Shown in pieces: positions 34,994 to 43,810 of a DNA stretch of 64,000 nt (position 1 is the stretch's first letter; each line of letters starts with the position of its first letter). This DNA is from an uncultured Prevotellaceae bacterium (GTDB lineage Bacteria; Bacteroidota; Bacteroidia; Bacteroidales; Muribaculaceae), in the NCBI GenBank assembly GCA_900317325.1, contig ONGE01000014.1, positions 1 to 64,000 on the forward strand. The letters run 5' to 3'. Position numbers and translations under genes: made by a program. The notes under the pieces were generated by a model. It did no database searches. It was given only the letters and a program-made list of their open reading frames with translations, and was not told the DNA's origin.

Positions 34994-37900
34994 TTACTTC
35001 ACGAGGACTTTGCGGACGGTGCCGTTGCTGTAGCGGATGATGTTGACACCTTGCTGCAGCTCACTGTGCTGACGACCCTGCACGTCGTAGATACGCGCAT
35101 CGGCAGGCATGGCGCTCATGACTTCCTCGATAGCGGTAGTCTGGACGCTCACTTCGTTGCTGGGCAGGCTCTCGCCCTGCTCATAGACTGCGGTCACATA
35201 GTAGGTGGCATCGTTGCCGGCCATCTGACTCGTGTAGCTCGTCTCGGGAGCAGCGACAAAGGCGATGAACTCGCCGTCGCAATAGACGTTGTAACCCGTT
35301 AGGGTGCGGGGAGCCTCGCTGGTGGCTGCGGGAGCGAAGGTGAAGTCATCAACCATCAGCATCACGCTGCGGCGGATGCAACGCACGGCGAAGTAGGTGG
35401 TACCCTCGGGCACGTCGAACGTATACTCACGCCAGCCGTCACCGACGTAGATGCGTTCCTCGTCGTTGAGCTTCACGAAGCTGTCGTGGTGGTTGTCGGT
35501 CGTCGAGGTATAGACGTTGATCCACTCCGAGTCGAAGGTGGCAGCCTTGGCCCAGAACTTGATGGTCTGTGCACGGCCGTCGAGGCGCGGCGTAATCAGC
35601 CAGTCGTCGTTCTCGTAGGGGTAGTCCACGCTGGGAGCAGCCATGTACTGCTCACCGCTGTGAGGCATGAACGCATTATCCATGTTGTCATCTACCCAAG
35701 TCTGAGTCTCGGTCGTGTTGAACACCTGGAAGGCCATGGGAGCGCCCTGGTTCTCGTAGGTGACGGGGATGCGCGGCGTCACGAGTGTCGTGGCCTGGTC
35801 GCCGTCGTAGAGGGTCCAGTCGCCTACGCCGTCGATGGCGAAGGCACGATAGGACTCGAAGTCATCGGTCACATAGGCCAGTTCGCCCTGTGCCGGCTCA
35901 ACCGACTGGCAAGCTTCCCACATCAGGGTCACGTTGCCCTCACTGGTGGTAGCCGAGAGATACTCGGGTGCGGGCAATTCGTTGGGACGAACCGAGGTGG
36001 CGATGATGGCGCTCATGTTGTTCTCGGGCATCATGTCGTCGGCCCAAACCACCTCGACCTGCCAGTTGATGGACTCCATCTCGGCATCGGCAGCAGCTGC
36101 GGTATAGGTTGCCAGACCGGTGGTTGAGAAACCGGCGGCAAGAGATTGCTCGGTGACGCTCTGATAGAGTTCGCCGTCGCGGTAGATGTTCACGGTGTAG
36201 TTCTGAGCCTCCTGTGAACCGCGGTTCATGATGTCATATTTCATCTCGAAGTTCTCGCCCACGTTGACACGCTTCGGGTCGATGGTGAAGGCGGTAACGG
36301 CGAGATCATTCTCGACGCTGGCCTCACCGATGCGGATGTTGTCCACATACAGGTCACGACGTGCGCCCATCTGGTCGCTCAGAGCCGAAGCCAACAGGCC
36401 GATGTTGGCAAAGTTGGCGTCAGCATTCTTGGGCAGAATCACTTCACACTCAACCCACTGGTCGGTCCTCTCGTTGAGGAAGAACTGGGCGTTCTCGACA
36501 TCCTGCCACTCGCCGCCGTCAAAGGAGACTTGCACCTGGATGTTGTCGTCGATCTCGCCATCCCACTCGGGATCATACCACGCGCTGCGGCCATAGTGGA
36601 ACATGAACTTCATGGTGGGCACGTTCACGCTGTTGAGGTTCAGCATGGGCGAAACGATGCGGCTGTGCGTGTCGTAGTCGGCATACTGGCTCTCGGCAAC
36701 GAGGAAACCGCCGTCGTAGTCAGGAGCCTCGATGAGCGGCTCACCCGTCCAGTCGTCGTAGATGTCGCCCGTGGCATAGAAGTCAAAGTCGTTTACCTCG
36801 CCGTCCTGGGTCCAGTTCTCTTGCTCACCCCAAGCGAACGATGCGCTGTAAGGCAGATCAAGGGGCTTGCCGGTTACCAAGCTGTTGCTCTGCACGGCCT
36901 CACCCTCATTGCCGTTATAGAGCGGCGTGATGGTGTAGTTGGCGTTAACCTGGCCCTCGGTGACGGGAATGATGTCGGTATAGGAGGTCTCGCTGATGCC
37001 CTCGGCAACCACGCCACTCGACTCGCTGTTGCGCTCCACACGATAGGTGATCGCGCTGAAGTCAACATAGCCGCCGTTGACCGACTGCGTGGGGGCGTCC
37101 CAAGTCACGGTGATGCTCATGTCGTTGTTCAGCTTGGCCACCGCATTGGTGGGAGCCACGGGCATATCCATGCCGACAAAAGCGGTCACCTCGACGGCAC
37201 TGCCCTCACCCTCGCTATTGCGGGCAACGACACGGTAGGTGTTGAAACCGTTCAAGACCTCGGTATCCACATAGGTCAAGGCCTCACCGGGAGCAGGATT
37301 GTCGAAAGTCTTCTCGAGTTCACCATTGACATAAACATCGATGGCGGTAAGTTCGTTCAAGGCCTCGCCAGCGGCGTTTACCGTGGGAGCCGTGAAGGCC
37401 AGCGTAGCCTCGGTGGCACCAAGGTCGGCAGGTGTCAGCACAACGCCGGTCACCTCACCAGGAACACCCTTGGACGATTTCTCGATGAGCTTCACGTTGT
37501 CGATTTCGACGCGGTGCTGCTCGGGCTCACTGTAGGCATAGAAAGCCAGGCGATACTTGCCGCTGGTGGCAGCATACACCTTGACCGTCTTGTCGCCCGA
37601 GTCGCTGCGGACCACACCGGGGTAGTCGGCGAGCACCTGGGTGAACGAGGCGGGATCGGTGCTGGTGCCGAGCAGGACACGCAGGTTCTCGGTCTTGGAC
37701 AGCACGCCCATGTAGAACGTCAGTTCATACACATTGTCGGCATCCAACTCAAATTCCGGCGAGATGTAGTAATCATCACCTGGGAGGCCGGTCTGGTAGT
37801 CGAGCATGTAAGCAGCCATGCCATTGAGGAACTCCCACGTGCGGCCACCGTTCTGATCCACGATGGTCCAGGAGTCAAACGCTTCCTGCGTGTCGAAGGT

Positions 37901-38005
37901 CTCTTCGAGCAGGACATCACCGGGGTTTGCCCACACCGACGATGCGGCAAACACCATCAGGCCCATAAACAGGGCCCGCAAAGAAATACGTATTCCTTTT
38001 TCCAT
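34994..38005 (-). CDS. Large secreted adhesin-like protein (choice-of-anchor J / Fn3) with sorting tail
   Basis: An exported 1003-residue protein (signal peptide to about residue 26, SSVWANPG). It begins with a choice-of-anchor J/cleaved-adhesin domain (LEETFDTQEAFDSWTIVDQN, GDDYYISPEFELDADNVYEL), then Fn3 domains (VPGEVTGVVLTPADLGATEA and VAPTNAVAKLNN), a second and third anchor-J domain (PHSGEQYMAAPSVDYPYEND, DDWLITPRLDGRAQTIKFWA) and a CARDB-like section (NDLAVTAFTIDPKRVNVGEN). It ends RIYDVQGRQHSELQQGVNII to RKVLVK. The layout parallels the 1659-residue protein at 18487 but lacks its N-terminal module pair. Promoter -7 box TATATTTGC at 38043-38051. Confidence 0.9.
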   Translation of the reverse strand: MEKGIRISLRALFMGLMVFAASSVWANPGDVLLEETFDTQEAFDSWTIVDQNGGRTWEFLNGMAAYMLDYQTGLPGDDYYISPEFELDADNVYELTFYMGVLSKTENLRVLLGTSTDPASFTQVLADYPGVVRSDSGDKTVKVYAATSGKYRLAFYAYSEPEQHRVEIDNVKLIEKSSKGVPGEVTGVVLTPADLGATEATLAFTAPTVNAAGEALNELTAIDVYVNGELEKTFDNPAPGEALTYVDTEVLNGFNTYRVVARNSEGEGSAVEVTAFVGMDMPVAPTNAVAKLNNDMSITVTWDAPTQSVNGGYVDFSAITYRVERNSESSGVVAEGISETSYTDIIPVTEGQVNANYTITPLYNGNEGEAVQSNSLVTGKPLDLPYSASFAWGEQENWTQDGEVNDFDFYATGDIYDDWTGEPLIEAPDYDGGFLVAESQYADYDTHSRIVSPMLNLNSVNVPTMKFMFHYGRSAWYDPEWDGEIDDNIQVQVSFDGGEWQDVENAQFFLNERTDQWVECEVILPKNADANFANIGLLASALSDQMGARRDLYVDNIRIGEASVENDLAVTAFTIDPKRVNVGENFEMKYDIMNRGSQEAQNYTVNIYRDGELYQSVTEQSLAAGFSTTGLATYTAAAADAEMESINWQVEVVWADDMMPENNMSAIIATSVRPNELPAPEYLSATTSEGNVTLMWEACQSVEPAQGELAYVTDDFESYRAFAIDGVGDWTLYDGDQATTLVTPRIPVTYENQGAPMAFQVFNTTETQTWVDDNMDNAFMPHSGEQYMAAPSVDYPYENDDWLITPRLDGRAQTIKFWAKAATFDSEWINVYTSTTDNHHDSFVKLNDEERIYVGDGWREYTFDVPEGTTYFAVRCIRRSVMLMVDDFTFAPAATSEAPRTLTGYNVYCDGEFIAFVAAPETSYTSQMAGNDATYYVTAVYEQGESLPSNEVSVQTTAIEEVMSAMPADARIYDVQGRQHSELQQGVNIIRYSNGTVRKVLVK

Positions 38006-38042
38006 AAGAATTAATGTTGATTAAACGATAAAATAAATCACC

Positions 38043-38051
38043 GCAAATATA
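38043..38051 (-). promoter_or_regulatory. Promoter -7 box of the 1003-residue adhesin gene
   Basis: TATATTTGC on the minus strand, 38 bases before the ATG at 38005. Confidence 0.65.
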
Positions 38052-38260
38052 CTGATAATTGCCGAGTTAGACAACACAACCATCAATAAAAAACCATAAT
38101 TGTGCAAGATTGGACACAATGTTGCATAGAAGTTATCCTTTGAAATCGCTTCTTTGGCGCCATTGTCTGTTAAAAAAGGGGGAAAATGGCTTTCTCGTGT
38201 AGTTTTTTCCCCATCTTTGCGTCTAAAGGGTAAACAACAACCAATTTATTCAAGACAATT

Positions 38261-38734
38261 ATGGAACAGCAAAAAACAATGAATGGCGACAACAGCCTTT
38301 TTGAGAATCTTAAGATGAGGATTTCCAAGAGTACCACAGCAAGGACCATTATATTCGTGCTTTTCTTGCTGGCTGCCGGTGTGATGATTATCTTAGAGGC
38401 CACACGACATGCCAGTGTTACGGTCCTACTCATGCATTCAGTTCTTTATGTACTTTGTATCATCGTGGGATGCTCGTGGATGAACAGTTTCAACAAAATG
38501 GCCAAAGCCGACGATGCGCCGGGTCTATTGGCAGCCTATGGCAAGTACAAAAAGATGGAGAAATGGGTAATCGCCTACAGCGCCCTTGCCGCTGTACTGT
38601 TAATCATTTCAATCATCAGGTCGTCATCCGACTTGATGCTCATCATTCTGCTCCTGTCATCCACTCTTTTTTGCCTTACGAAGAAAGATACGACCGACAT
38701 CGAGCAACTGCGCGATTTGTTGCCAAAGTCTTGA
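38261..38734 (+). CDS. Small integral membrane protein, unknown
   Basis: A 157-residue protein with four predicted membrane segments (about residues 28-46, 51-72, 102-119 and 122-140) and charged ends. MKMRIS-like sequence before the first helix and KKDTTDIEQLRDLLPKS at the end are cytoplasmic in the positive-inside rule. I do not recognise the family. The -7 box CATCTTTGC at 38212-38220 leaves a leader of about 40 bases. Confidence 0.75.
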   Translation: MEQQKTMNGDNSLFENLKMRISKSTTARTIIFVLFLLAAGVMIILEATRHASVTVLLMHSVLYVLCIIVGCSWMNSFNKMAKADDAPGLLAAYGKYKKMEKWVIAYSALAAVLLIISIIRSSSDLMLIILLLSSTLFCLTKKDTTDIEQLRDLLPKS

Positions 38735-38943
38735 CTCCCGAGATGGGAACACCTGGCCGGAAACACGCCGAGCCTAATGTCAGGGAACGATATAGCAGTT
38801 AGCCCTTTTATGGGTTTCCAATGCCAATTTCGCTAATGCGGCGAGCCTTTACCTATATCATTGCAAAAAACTGTCGCGTAATTGCAGGAGTTGGATTAAA
38901 TGCATACCTTTGCAGGGAAGGAACCATTTAACAGGATATGACT

Positions 38944-39366
38944 ATGAAACATTTATCGTTTTTTTCAATCGTCGCACTATTGTGCCTGATCGGGCTCAGT
39001 GCTTGCGACAGTCCAGTGCTTGACCTCGACAAGTATCACCGTAATGCCAAGCAAGCCGTCGAGACCCTCTTCAACGAGTTGCCCAACAAGACTGACAAGA
39101 AATTTCTTAAAGAAGCCGTTAAGTTCAAGGAGAATGACAAACTCAGTGACTATCAGAAAAACGAATTCTTTAAACAGTTGACACAGAAGAAATTCAAAGT
39201 CACTGCCAAGAAGGTCAAGGTGCGCGACGGTTACACCGAAGTGGTGTGTGACCTCACCCTGAGCGACGGCACCGTGAAAAAGAAAAAATTCCGCCTGTAC
39301 AAGGAGGACAACGTGTGGAAGACACAGATCGGTTTCTCAGAGATAAGGGATGCCATTTTCAAGTGA
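38944..39366 (+). CDS. Small lipoprotein, unknown
   Basis: A 140-residue lipoprotein from ATG at 38944 (MKHLSFFSIVALLCLIGLSAC; lipobox LSAC). ATG at 38938 is two codons upstream and equally possible. The mature part is lysine-rich and helical (YHRNAKQAVETLFNELPNKT, FLKEAVKFKENDKLSDYQKN), followed by a two- or three-strand sheet (FKVTAKKVKVRDGYTEVVCD, KKKKFRLYKEDNVWKTQIGF). The VxVRDGYTEVxCDLTLSDGT part resembles DUF4878/NTF2-like lipoproteins, a family with unknown function; this is a weak match. The flavin-reductase-like gene follows after 40 bases on the same strand. Confidence 0.8.
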   Translation: MKHLSFFSIVALLCLIGLSACDSPVLDLDKYHRNAKQAVETLFNELPNKTDKKFLKEAVKFKENDKLSDYQKNEFFKQLTQKKFKVTAKKVKVRDGYTEVVCDLTLSDGTVKKKKFRLYKEDNVWKTQIGFSEIRDAIFK

Positions 39367-39406
39367 GTGCGCCACCTGCTAACGTACTGAAACCAAAATC
39401 AGAAAT

Positions 39407-39988
39407 ATGAAGAAGTTTATCATTTTAGCCATTCTGATGACAATGTTATCGATGCAAGACATGATGGCCCAATCCCTTGAGGGCTACAAGGAGATTAACC
39501 TGAAAGAGGAGTTCACCGACAATGCGTTCACGTTCTTTTCGCGGGCACCCATCCTGCTGTCGGGTGACGAGACTGAGCACAACGCCATGACCATCGGCTG
39601 GGGCAGTCTGGGCAATTACTTGGGTTACAACCGCTTGACCGTGAGCGTTTATGTGGCTCCTGCACGTTACACCTACGAGTTCATGGAGCGGTTCCCGAGG
39701 TTTACCATCATGGAGTTTGACGACGAAGAGGTGGCTAATTACATGGGCAGTCACAGTGGCCGCGACGGCGACAAGGCAGCCGCTCTGGGCCTGCACGTGG
39801 CCTATACTCCCAACGGAACGCCCTATTACACCGAAGCCAAGACCGTTATCGAGTGCGAGATCATTACTGCGTTCCATCAAGAGGAGAAAGACTTCCGCAA
39901 CGACACCCCGCGTAATTTCTACAGCAGGTTCAGCGCAGGCATCCACGCCGTCTATATCGGCGAAATCATCGGCGCCTGGAGGAAGTAA
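39407..39988 (+). CDS. Flavin-reductase-like FMN-binding protein with a signal peptide
   Basis: A 193-residue protein of the flavin reductase/FMN-binding split-barrel family. Residues 1-22 (MKKFIILAILMTMLSMQDMM, then AQS) look like a Sec leader, which is unusual because this family is normally cytoplasmic. The split-barrel pieces are NAFTFFSRAPILLSGDETEH, NAMTIGWGSLGNYLGYNRLT, VSVYVAPARYTYEFMERFPR and FTIMEFDDEEVANYMGSHSG. These match a Bacteroidales-rich subgroup with N-A-M-T-x-x-W-G. If exported it would need flavin outside the cytoplasm. It converges with the cupin-ABM operon on a shared terminator. Confidence 0.9.
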   Translation: MKKFIILAILMTMLSMQDMMAQSLEGYKEINLKEEFTDNAFTFFSRAPILLSGDETEHNAMTIGWGSLGNYLGYNRLTVSVYVAPARYTYEFMERFPRFTIMEFDDEEVANYMGSHSGRDGDKAAALGLHVAYTPNGTPYYTEAKTVIECEIITAFHQEEKDFRNDTPRNFYSRFSAGIHAVYIGEIIGAWRK

Positions 39989-40011
39989 GTTTCCTTGAGG
40001 AATAAAAAAAC

Positions 40012-40050
40012 TGCGGCCCCACTACAATCGCATGGTGAGGCCGCAACTTT
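40012..40050 (+). terminator. Bidirectional terminator between flavin-reductase-like and cupin-ABM genes
   Basis: TGCGGCC / GGCCGCA with a 20-base loop, flanked by AAAAAAAC on the left and ACTTTTTAT on the right. Confidence 0.7.
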
Positions 40051-40830
40051 TTATCTCTTCTTGAAGATCAGGTTCATCGTTGCGGGGTCGAGGGGGTGCA
40101 TGGTGGGTAGCTTCAGGCTTTTCACCATGTGCAGGGTGCCCTGCTTATACTTCTGGAAATGCGCTGTCTTGAGGTGCGCCTGGTAAGCGGCATCCGAGGC
40201 GTAAATCTCCAGGATGCGGATTTGGGTGGAGTCCTCGGCGCTCTGCATCGGGAATAGGCAGATGACACCAGGCTCACGCTCCACACTCAGGCGGTCCACC
40301 TCGTTGGCATACGACAGATATTCTTCCAGATACTCAGGATACACCTCGATCTCGGCTATGCGGACAATCATCGTCTCGCTAGTGACGGGACTTGCAAATT
40401 CCTCATCGGTCACCTTGCGCAACTGCACGGCATGCTCTTCACCCTCGACAATCTCGGTGACGGTCATGCATTCGGCAGAACTCCAGGGTGTGGCTCCATT
40501 CCAATGGCGCACATTGGGTGCAGTGGTGACCACGTCGCCTTTGCGCAGCAGCTGCTTGGGCTTGCCTTCCTCCTGATAGTAGGCCTCGCCGTCGAGCACC
40601 ATCAGCACTTGAGTGGCATTGGGATGGTAGTGCCATGAGTTGCGGCTTCCCTGCTCAAAGAGGAAATTGGTGGTCATCTGCCGTTCACTGCGGCTGAGTA
40701 CCGAGATGTGGACGGTACCCGTGTTGAACTCGGCAGGTGCCGTAAATTCGGCGGGGAAAATGGTCTGTGCCTGAACTGCGGTCGAAAGGCTCAGCACGGC
40801 AACCAGCAACAGGAATGATAGCTTCTTCAT
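40051..40830 (-). CDS. Exported cupin-ABM fusion protein
   Basis: A 259-residue secreted two-domain protein with a signal peptide ending AVQAQT. Residues about 35-140 are a cupin with a full metal motif: GSRNSWHYHPNATQVLMVLD (H-x-H and Gln in place of Glu) and GDVVTTAPNVRHWNGATP (second-motif His). Residues about 160-250 are an antibiotic biosynthesis monooxygenase (ABM) dimeric alpha-beta barrel: IVRIAEIEVYPEYLEEYLSY, REPGVICLFPMQSAEDSTQI, RILEIYASDAAYQAHLKTAH and FQKYKQGT. Cupin-ABM fusions are often linked to quinone or phenolic oxidation. Last gene of the operon starting at 42769; 10-base gap to the amidohydrolase gene. Confidence 0.92.
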   Translation of the reverse strand: MKKLSFLLLVAVLSLSTAVQAQTIFPAEFTAPAEFNTGTVHISVLSRSERQMTTNFLFEQGSRNSWHYHPNATQVLMVLDGEAYYQEEGKPKQLLRKGDVVTTAPNVRHWNGATPWSSAECMTVTEIVEGEEHAVQLRKVTDEEFASPVTSETMIVRIAEIEVYPEYLEEYLSYANEVDRLSVEREPGVICLFPMQSAEDSTQIRILEIYASDAAYQAHLKTAHFQKYKQGTLHMVKSLKLPTMHPLDPATMNLIFKKR

Positions 40831-40840
40831 CGGTGTATGG

Positions 40841-41824
40841 TCATTTAAATAATTGTTGTGCGTTCTTGTACAGGAACATCTCCTTGAAGGGGGCCAAGTC
40901 GGGCTCGTCGGTGAGGTACTGTTTCATCCTCGCCAGGCCCTGTGTGAGCACCTGCGGGGCGACGTAGGGATAGTCGGAGCCATACAGCAGATGGTCGGGT
41001 GTGGTGATGGTGAGCATCATGCGGATGGTCTCGGGTGAATGGGCTCCCGCCAGGTCATAGTAGAGCGCGGCGAGGTTGGCCTCCCAATCGATCTCGCCCA
41101 CCATCTTGTTGGCCTGCATGACGGGCGTGAGCGACTTCATGCGAGGCACAGCCAGCGGCAGATAAGCCCCGCAATGGGGGACCACGACCTTCACGTCAGG
41201 ATAACGGGCCAGCACATTGCGGCTGATCATGTTGGTCACGGCGCGGGTCGTCTCGGACAGGTATTCCTGCATGGCGAGCGGCGTCTGGGCCATCACCTCA
41301 TGGTTGACGGGATTGGGACGATGCGGGTGCAGGATGATAACGGCATGCCGCTCGTTGAGCACGGCAAACAGCGTGTCCAACTCCTGCGCACCCAGATATT
41401 GACCCTGGACGTTTGTCGCCAACTTGATGCCGTCGGCACCCAGCGTGTCGAGCGCATAGACCGCCTCGCGGATAGCCGCATCCACATCGGGCAACGGCAG
41501 TGCGGCGCAGAACATGAACCGCCCCTGATGCTCGCGCTTGATGCGGTAAGCCTCCTCGTTGGTTGCCCTTACCACAGCTGCCGATGACGGCTGCGGGGCC
41601 GCCAGCGTCAGCACCGAAGTCTCGATACCTGTCTCGTCCATCCATCGAAGGTGATTATCCAAGTCATATTTTGGCAACGGAAAACCCTCCTCCATGAGCC
41701 GACCCTCGGTTTCGAGAGCAGTCACAAACCCGGGGGTGATGATGTGGCTATGCACATCAATCACGCCCTGAGCCTGTGACAGGACTGCAAGCATTGTAGT
41801 GATGATAGTTAATAGTTTGCGCAT
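40841..41824 (-). CDS. Exported amidohydrolase of the ACMSD/decarboxylase family
   Basis: A 327-residue TIM-barrel metal enzyme with a signal peptide (MRKLLTIITTMLAVLSQAQG). The ACMSD-type motifs are seen: VIDVHSHIITPGF (metal H-x-H), MFCAALPLPDVDAAIREAVY, VIILHPHRPN, VVVPHCGAYLPLAVPRMKSL and LLYGSDYPYVAPQVL with the catalytic Asp. The family contains ACMSD, gamma-resorcylate decarboxylase, 5-carboxyvanillate decarboxylase and some hydratases, so an aromatic acid or its ring-cleavage product is a reasonable substrate. Export to the periplasm is unusual. Second gene of the operon; 3-base gap after the aldo/keto reductase. Confidence 0.92.
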   Translation of the reverse strand: MRKLLTIITTMLAVLSQAQGVIDVHSHIITPGFVTALETEGRLMEEGFPLPKYDLDNHLRWMDETGIETSVLTLAAPQPSSAAVVRATNEEAYRIKREHQGRFMFCAALPLPDVDAAIREAVYALDTLGADGIKLATNVQGQYLGAQELDTLFAVLNERHAVIILHPHRPNPVNHEVMAQTPLAMQEYLSETTRAVTNMISRNVLARYPDVKVVVPHCGAYLPLAVPRMKSLTPVMQANKMVGEIDWEANLAALYYDLAGAHSPETIRMMLTITTPDHLLYGSDYPYVAPQVLTQGLARMKQYLTDEPDLAPFKEMFLYKNAQQLFK

Positions 41825-41827
41825 TTT

Positions 41828-42769
41828 TTACTCCATACTGTGTTCCCAGCCGCCGCGGGTATCAATGCCAGTGGCATCGGCCAGTTGCTCTAATCTTACC
41901 ACCTCCTCGGCCGTCAACTGAATCTTAGCGGCTTCGGCGGCCTCGATGACGTGACGCTCCTTGGTTGCACCGATAAGCGGCAGCGCTCCCTTGGCGATGG
42001 CCCACGCGATGCCTATCTGTGAGCACGATGCGCCGTACTTCTGACCGATTGCGGTCATCTCATTGGTCAGAGCCTCCAACTGGGGCAGCACGGGGTTATA
42101 CTTCTTGCCACGGTCACTCTCCTCGGGCAGCGGGTTCTCCTTATTGTACTTGCCGCTGAGCGCACCTTGCTCCAGCACCATATAGGCCCAAAACTTGATG
42201 TCGTTCTTCTTGCAGTAGTCAAGCACACCACCCTTCTCGCTGGAGCGGTAGAGCAACGAGAAATGGTTCTGGACAGCCGATATCTTGAAGCCAGCTTTGC
42301 CCAGGATTTCGTTGGCACGTTCAATCTCCTGGATGTTATGGTTTGAAACGCCCACACGATTCACCTTACCACTCAACAACAAGGGAATCAGTCCGGGTGT
42401 CCAACGTTCCACATCCATGGGATTGTGAATCCAGTAGATGGCGATGTAATCGCAGCCCATGCGCTCGATGGATGCTTCGGCCATCTTCTCGACGCTGTTG
42501 TCATAAATCTCGGCAAGTTGAGGTGTGAACTTGGTCGAAATCAACACGTCGTCACGATTCACCCCCTTGGCAAGCGTGCCGAGGATGCGTTCCGATTCGC
42601 CCATACCGTAGACCGTGGCGGTGTCCCACAGGTTCAGTCCGGCCTTCATCGCTGCCTCGAACACGGGTTTCAGATTCTCAACATCGTTATTGGAACCGAA
42701 CACGGCATCTCCGCCAAAAGCGCCTGCGCCCCAAGCCCAGGTACCCAACGCAATCTTTGTCTTCATCAT
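41828..42769 (-). CDS. Aldo/keto reductase, first gene of the AraC-linked operon
   Basis: A 313-residue oxidoreductase. The tetrad is Asp49 and Tyr54 (LWDTATVYGMGESERIL), Lys80 (VLISTKFTPQ) and His115 (IYWIHNPMD). GVSNHNIQEIERANEIL and PLIGATKERHVIEAA complete the family signature. No signal peptide, so it works in the cytoplasm while its operon partners are exported. Promoter -7 box TACCTTTGC at 42808-42816, directly downstream of a direct-repeat operator and divergent from an AraC-type regulator gene. Confidence 0.95.
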   Translation of the reverse strand: MMKTKIALGTWAWGAGAFGGDAVFGSNNDVENLKPVFEAAMKAGLNLWDTATVYGMGESERILGTLAKGVNRDDVLISTKFTPQLAEIYDNSVEKMAEASIERMGCDYIAIYWIHNPMDVERWTPGLIPLLLSGKVNRVGVSNHNIQEIERANEILGKAGFKISAVQNHFSLLYRSSEKGGVLDYCKKNDIKFWAYMVLEQGALSGKYNKENPLPEESDRGKKYNPVLPQLEALTNEMTAIGQKYGASCSQIGIAWAIAKGALPLIGATKERHVIEAAEAAKIQLTAEEVVRLEQLADATGIDTRGGWEHSME

Positions 42770-42807
42770 AGTGTTTCTTGATTAAAATGAATGTTTGTTT
42801 TCTGGAT

Positions 42808-42816
42808 GCAAAGGTA
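42808..42816 (-). promoter_or_regulatory. Promoter -7 box of the aldo/keto reductase operon
   Basis: TACCTTTGC on the minus strand, 39 bases before the ATG at 42769. The direct repeats at 42846-42880 sit about 30-70 bases upstream, a usual place for an AraC activator. Confidence 0.7.
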
Positions 42817-42845
42817 CGGCGAAATCCAAACTTAAGGCCAAATCG

Positions 42846-42880
42846 TTTTACTGATAAATCAACCTTTTTTACTGATTATC
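42846..42880. promoter_or_regulatory. Candidate AraC-type operator: TTTTACTGAT direct repeat, 21-bp period
   Basis: TTTTACTGATAAATC at 42846-42860 and TTTTACTGATTATC at 42867-42880 are direct repeats spaced 21 bases (two helical turns) start to start. This is the geometry of AraC/XylS half-sites. They lie between the divergent -7 boxes at 42808-42816 and 42894-42902, overlapping the -33 region of the regulator gene, so the regulator may repress itself and activate the operon. Confidence 0.65.
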
Positions 42881-42893
42881 AAAAATAATCAAT

Positions 42894-42902
42894 TATTTTT
42901 GC
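42894..42902 (+). promoter_or_regulatory. Promoter -7 box of the AraC-type regulator gene
   Basis: TATTTTTGC ends 7 bases before the ATG at 42910, so the mRNA would be almost or fully leaderless. Confidence 0.65.
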
Positions 42903-42909
42903 ACCTGAG

Positions 42910-43809
42910 ATGGAGAAAATTTTAAAGGTCCATAATGTCAACGACTATGCCAGGTATATCGATGCGCCTGTGCTGCATCCACTCGTCTCGGTTATCCACT
43001 ACGACGAGTTGGAGCATTGCCGGCACTCGTTGAACAACTACGATGTCTATGGGCTGTTCATTGCCGACGAAACGCTGGAGGAACTGACCTATGGCCTCAC
43101 AACGTATGACCTGCACCGCCACGCCCTGATGTGCGTCTCACCCGGGCAGATAGGCGGCAAGGCAGACATCGGAGAGGAGATACAGACCAAGGGATGGGCC
43201 TTGCTGTTCGACCCCGTGCTGATTCACGGAACCGATCTGGAAAAGCGGATGCCGGCCTACAGCTTTTTCACTTATAACACCAACGAGGCCCTGCTCATGG
43301 ATGAAGAGCAACGGCAACTCATTGTATCGTTGTTGGAAGCGTTGAGGAATGAGTTGCGCAACAGTGATGACGGCCATCAGCAGCACATCATCGTGTCATT
43401 TATTGAACTGGTGCTTGAACATGTGGCACGCTTCTATGCCAAGCAACTGTCATTGCAAACGGCAAATACCAATGACCTGCTGACAAGGTTCGAGAATCTG
43501 CTGAACCGGTATTATGCCGAGGGCATCTATCGCACCCACGGGCTCCCCACGGTGAAATACTGTGCTCAGGAGCTGTTTCTGTCGCCCAATTACTTCGGCG
43601 ACTTGATTCATCAGATGACCGATGACACCGCAAGCAATATCATCCGCCGTTTCGTCATGCAACGCGCACAGAAACTGCTCATTGGCGGTGAAAACATCGC
43701 CCAGACAGCCGAACAGCTCGGATTCGACTATCCGCAACACTTCACCCGGGTGTTCAAGAAATTCTACGGCGTCTCACCCAGCGCCTATCTCAAGCAACGG
43801 TCCAAATAA
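42910..43809 (+). CDS. AraC family transcriptional regulator
   Basis: A 299-residue regulator. Residues 1-180 are an effector-binding cupin-like domain (DAPVLHPLVSVIHYDELEHC, YDLHRHALMCVSPGQIG). Residues 195-299 carry the two HTH segments: LPTVKYCAQELFLSPNYFGD, LIHQMTDDTASNIIRRFVMQ, then IAQTAEQLGFDYPQHFTRVF and FKKFYGVSPSAYLKQ. It faces the aldo/keto reductase-amidohydrolase-cupin-ABM operon across a 140-base divergent region with a direct-repeat operator, so it probably controls that operon. Its 3' end is partly duplicated at 44075-44104 on the far side of an inserted repeat. Confidence 0.94.
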   Translation: MEKILKVHNVNDYARYIDAPVLHPLVSVIHYDELEHCRHSLNNYDVYGLFIADETLEELTYGLTTYDLHRHALMCVSPGQIGGKADIGEEIQTKGWALLFDPVLIHGTDLEKRMPAYSFFTYNTNEALLMDEEQRQLIVSLLEALRNELRNSDDGHQQHIIVSFIELVLEHVARFYAKQLSLQTANTNDLLTRFENLLNRYYAEGIYRTHGLPTVKYCAQELFLSPNYFGDLIHQMTDDTASNIIRRFVMQRAQKLLIGGENIAQTAEQLGFDYPQHFTRVFKKFYGVSPSAYLKQRSK

Positions 43810-43810
43810 G

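Noticed and set aside
36530-38014. A 494-codon plus-strand frame antisense to the 1003-residue adhesin gene.
   Set aside because: Shadow frame with repetitive Val/Gly/His content; no promoter and no recognisable domain.
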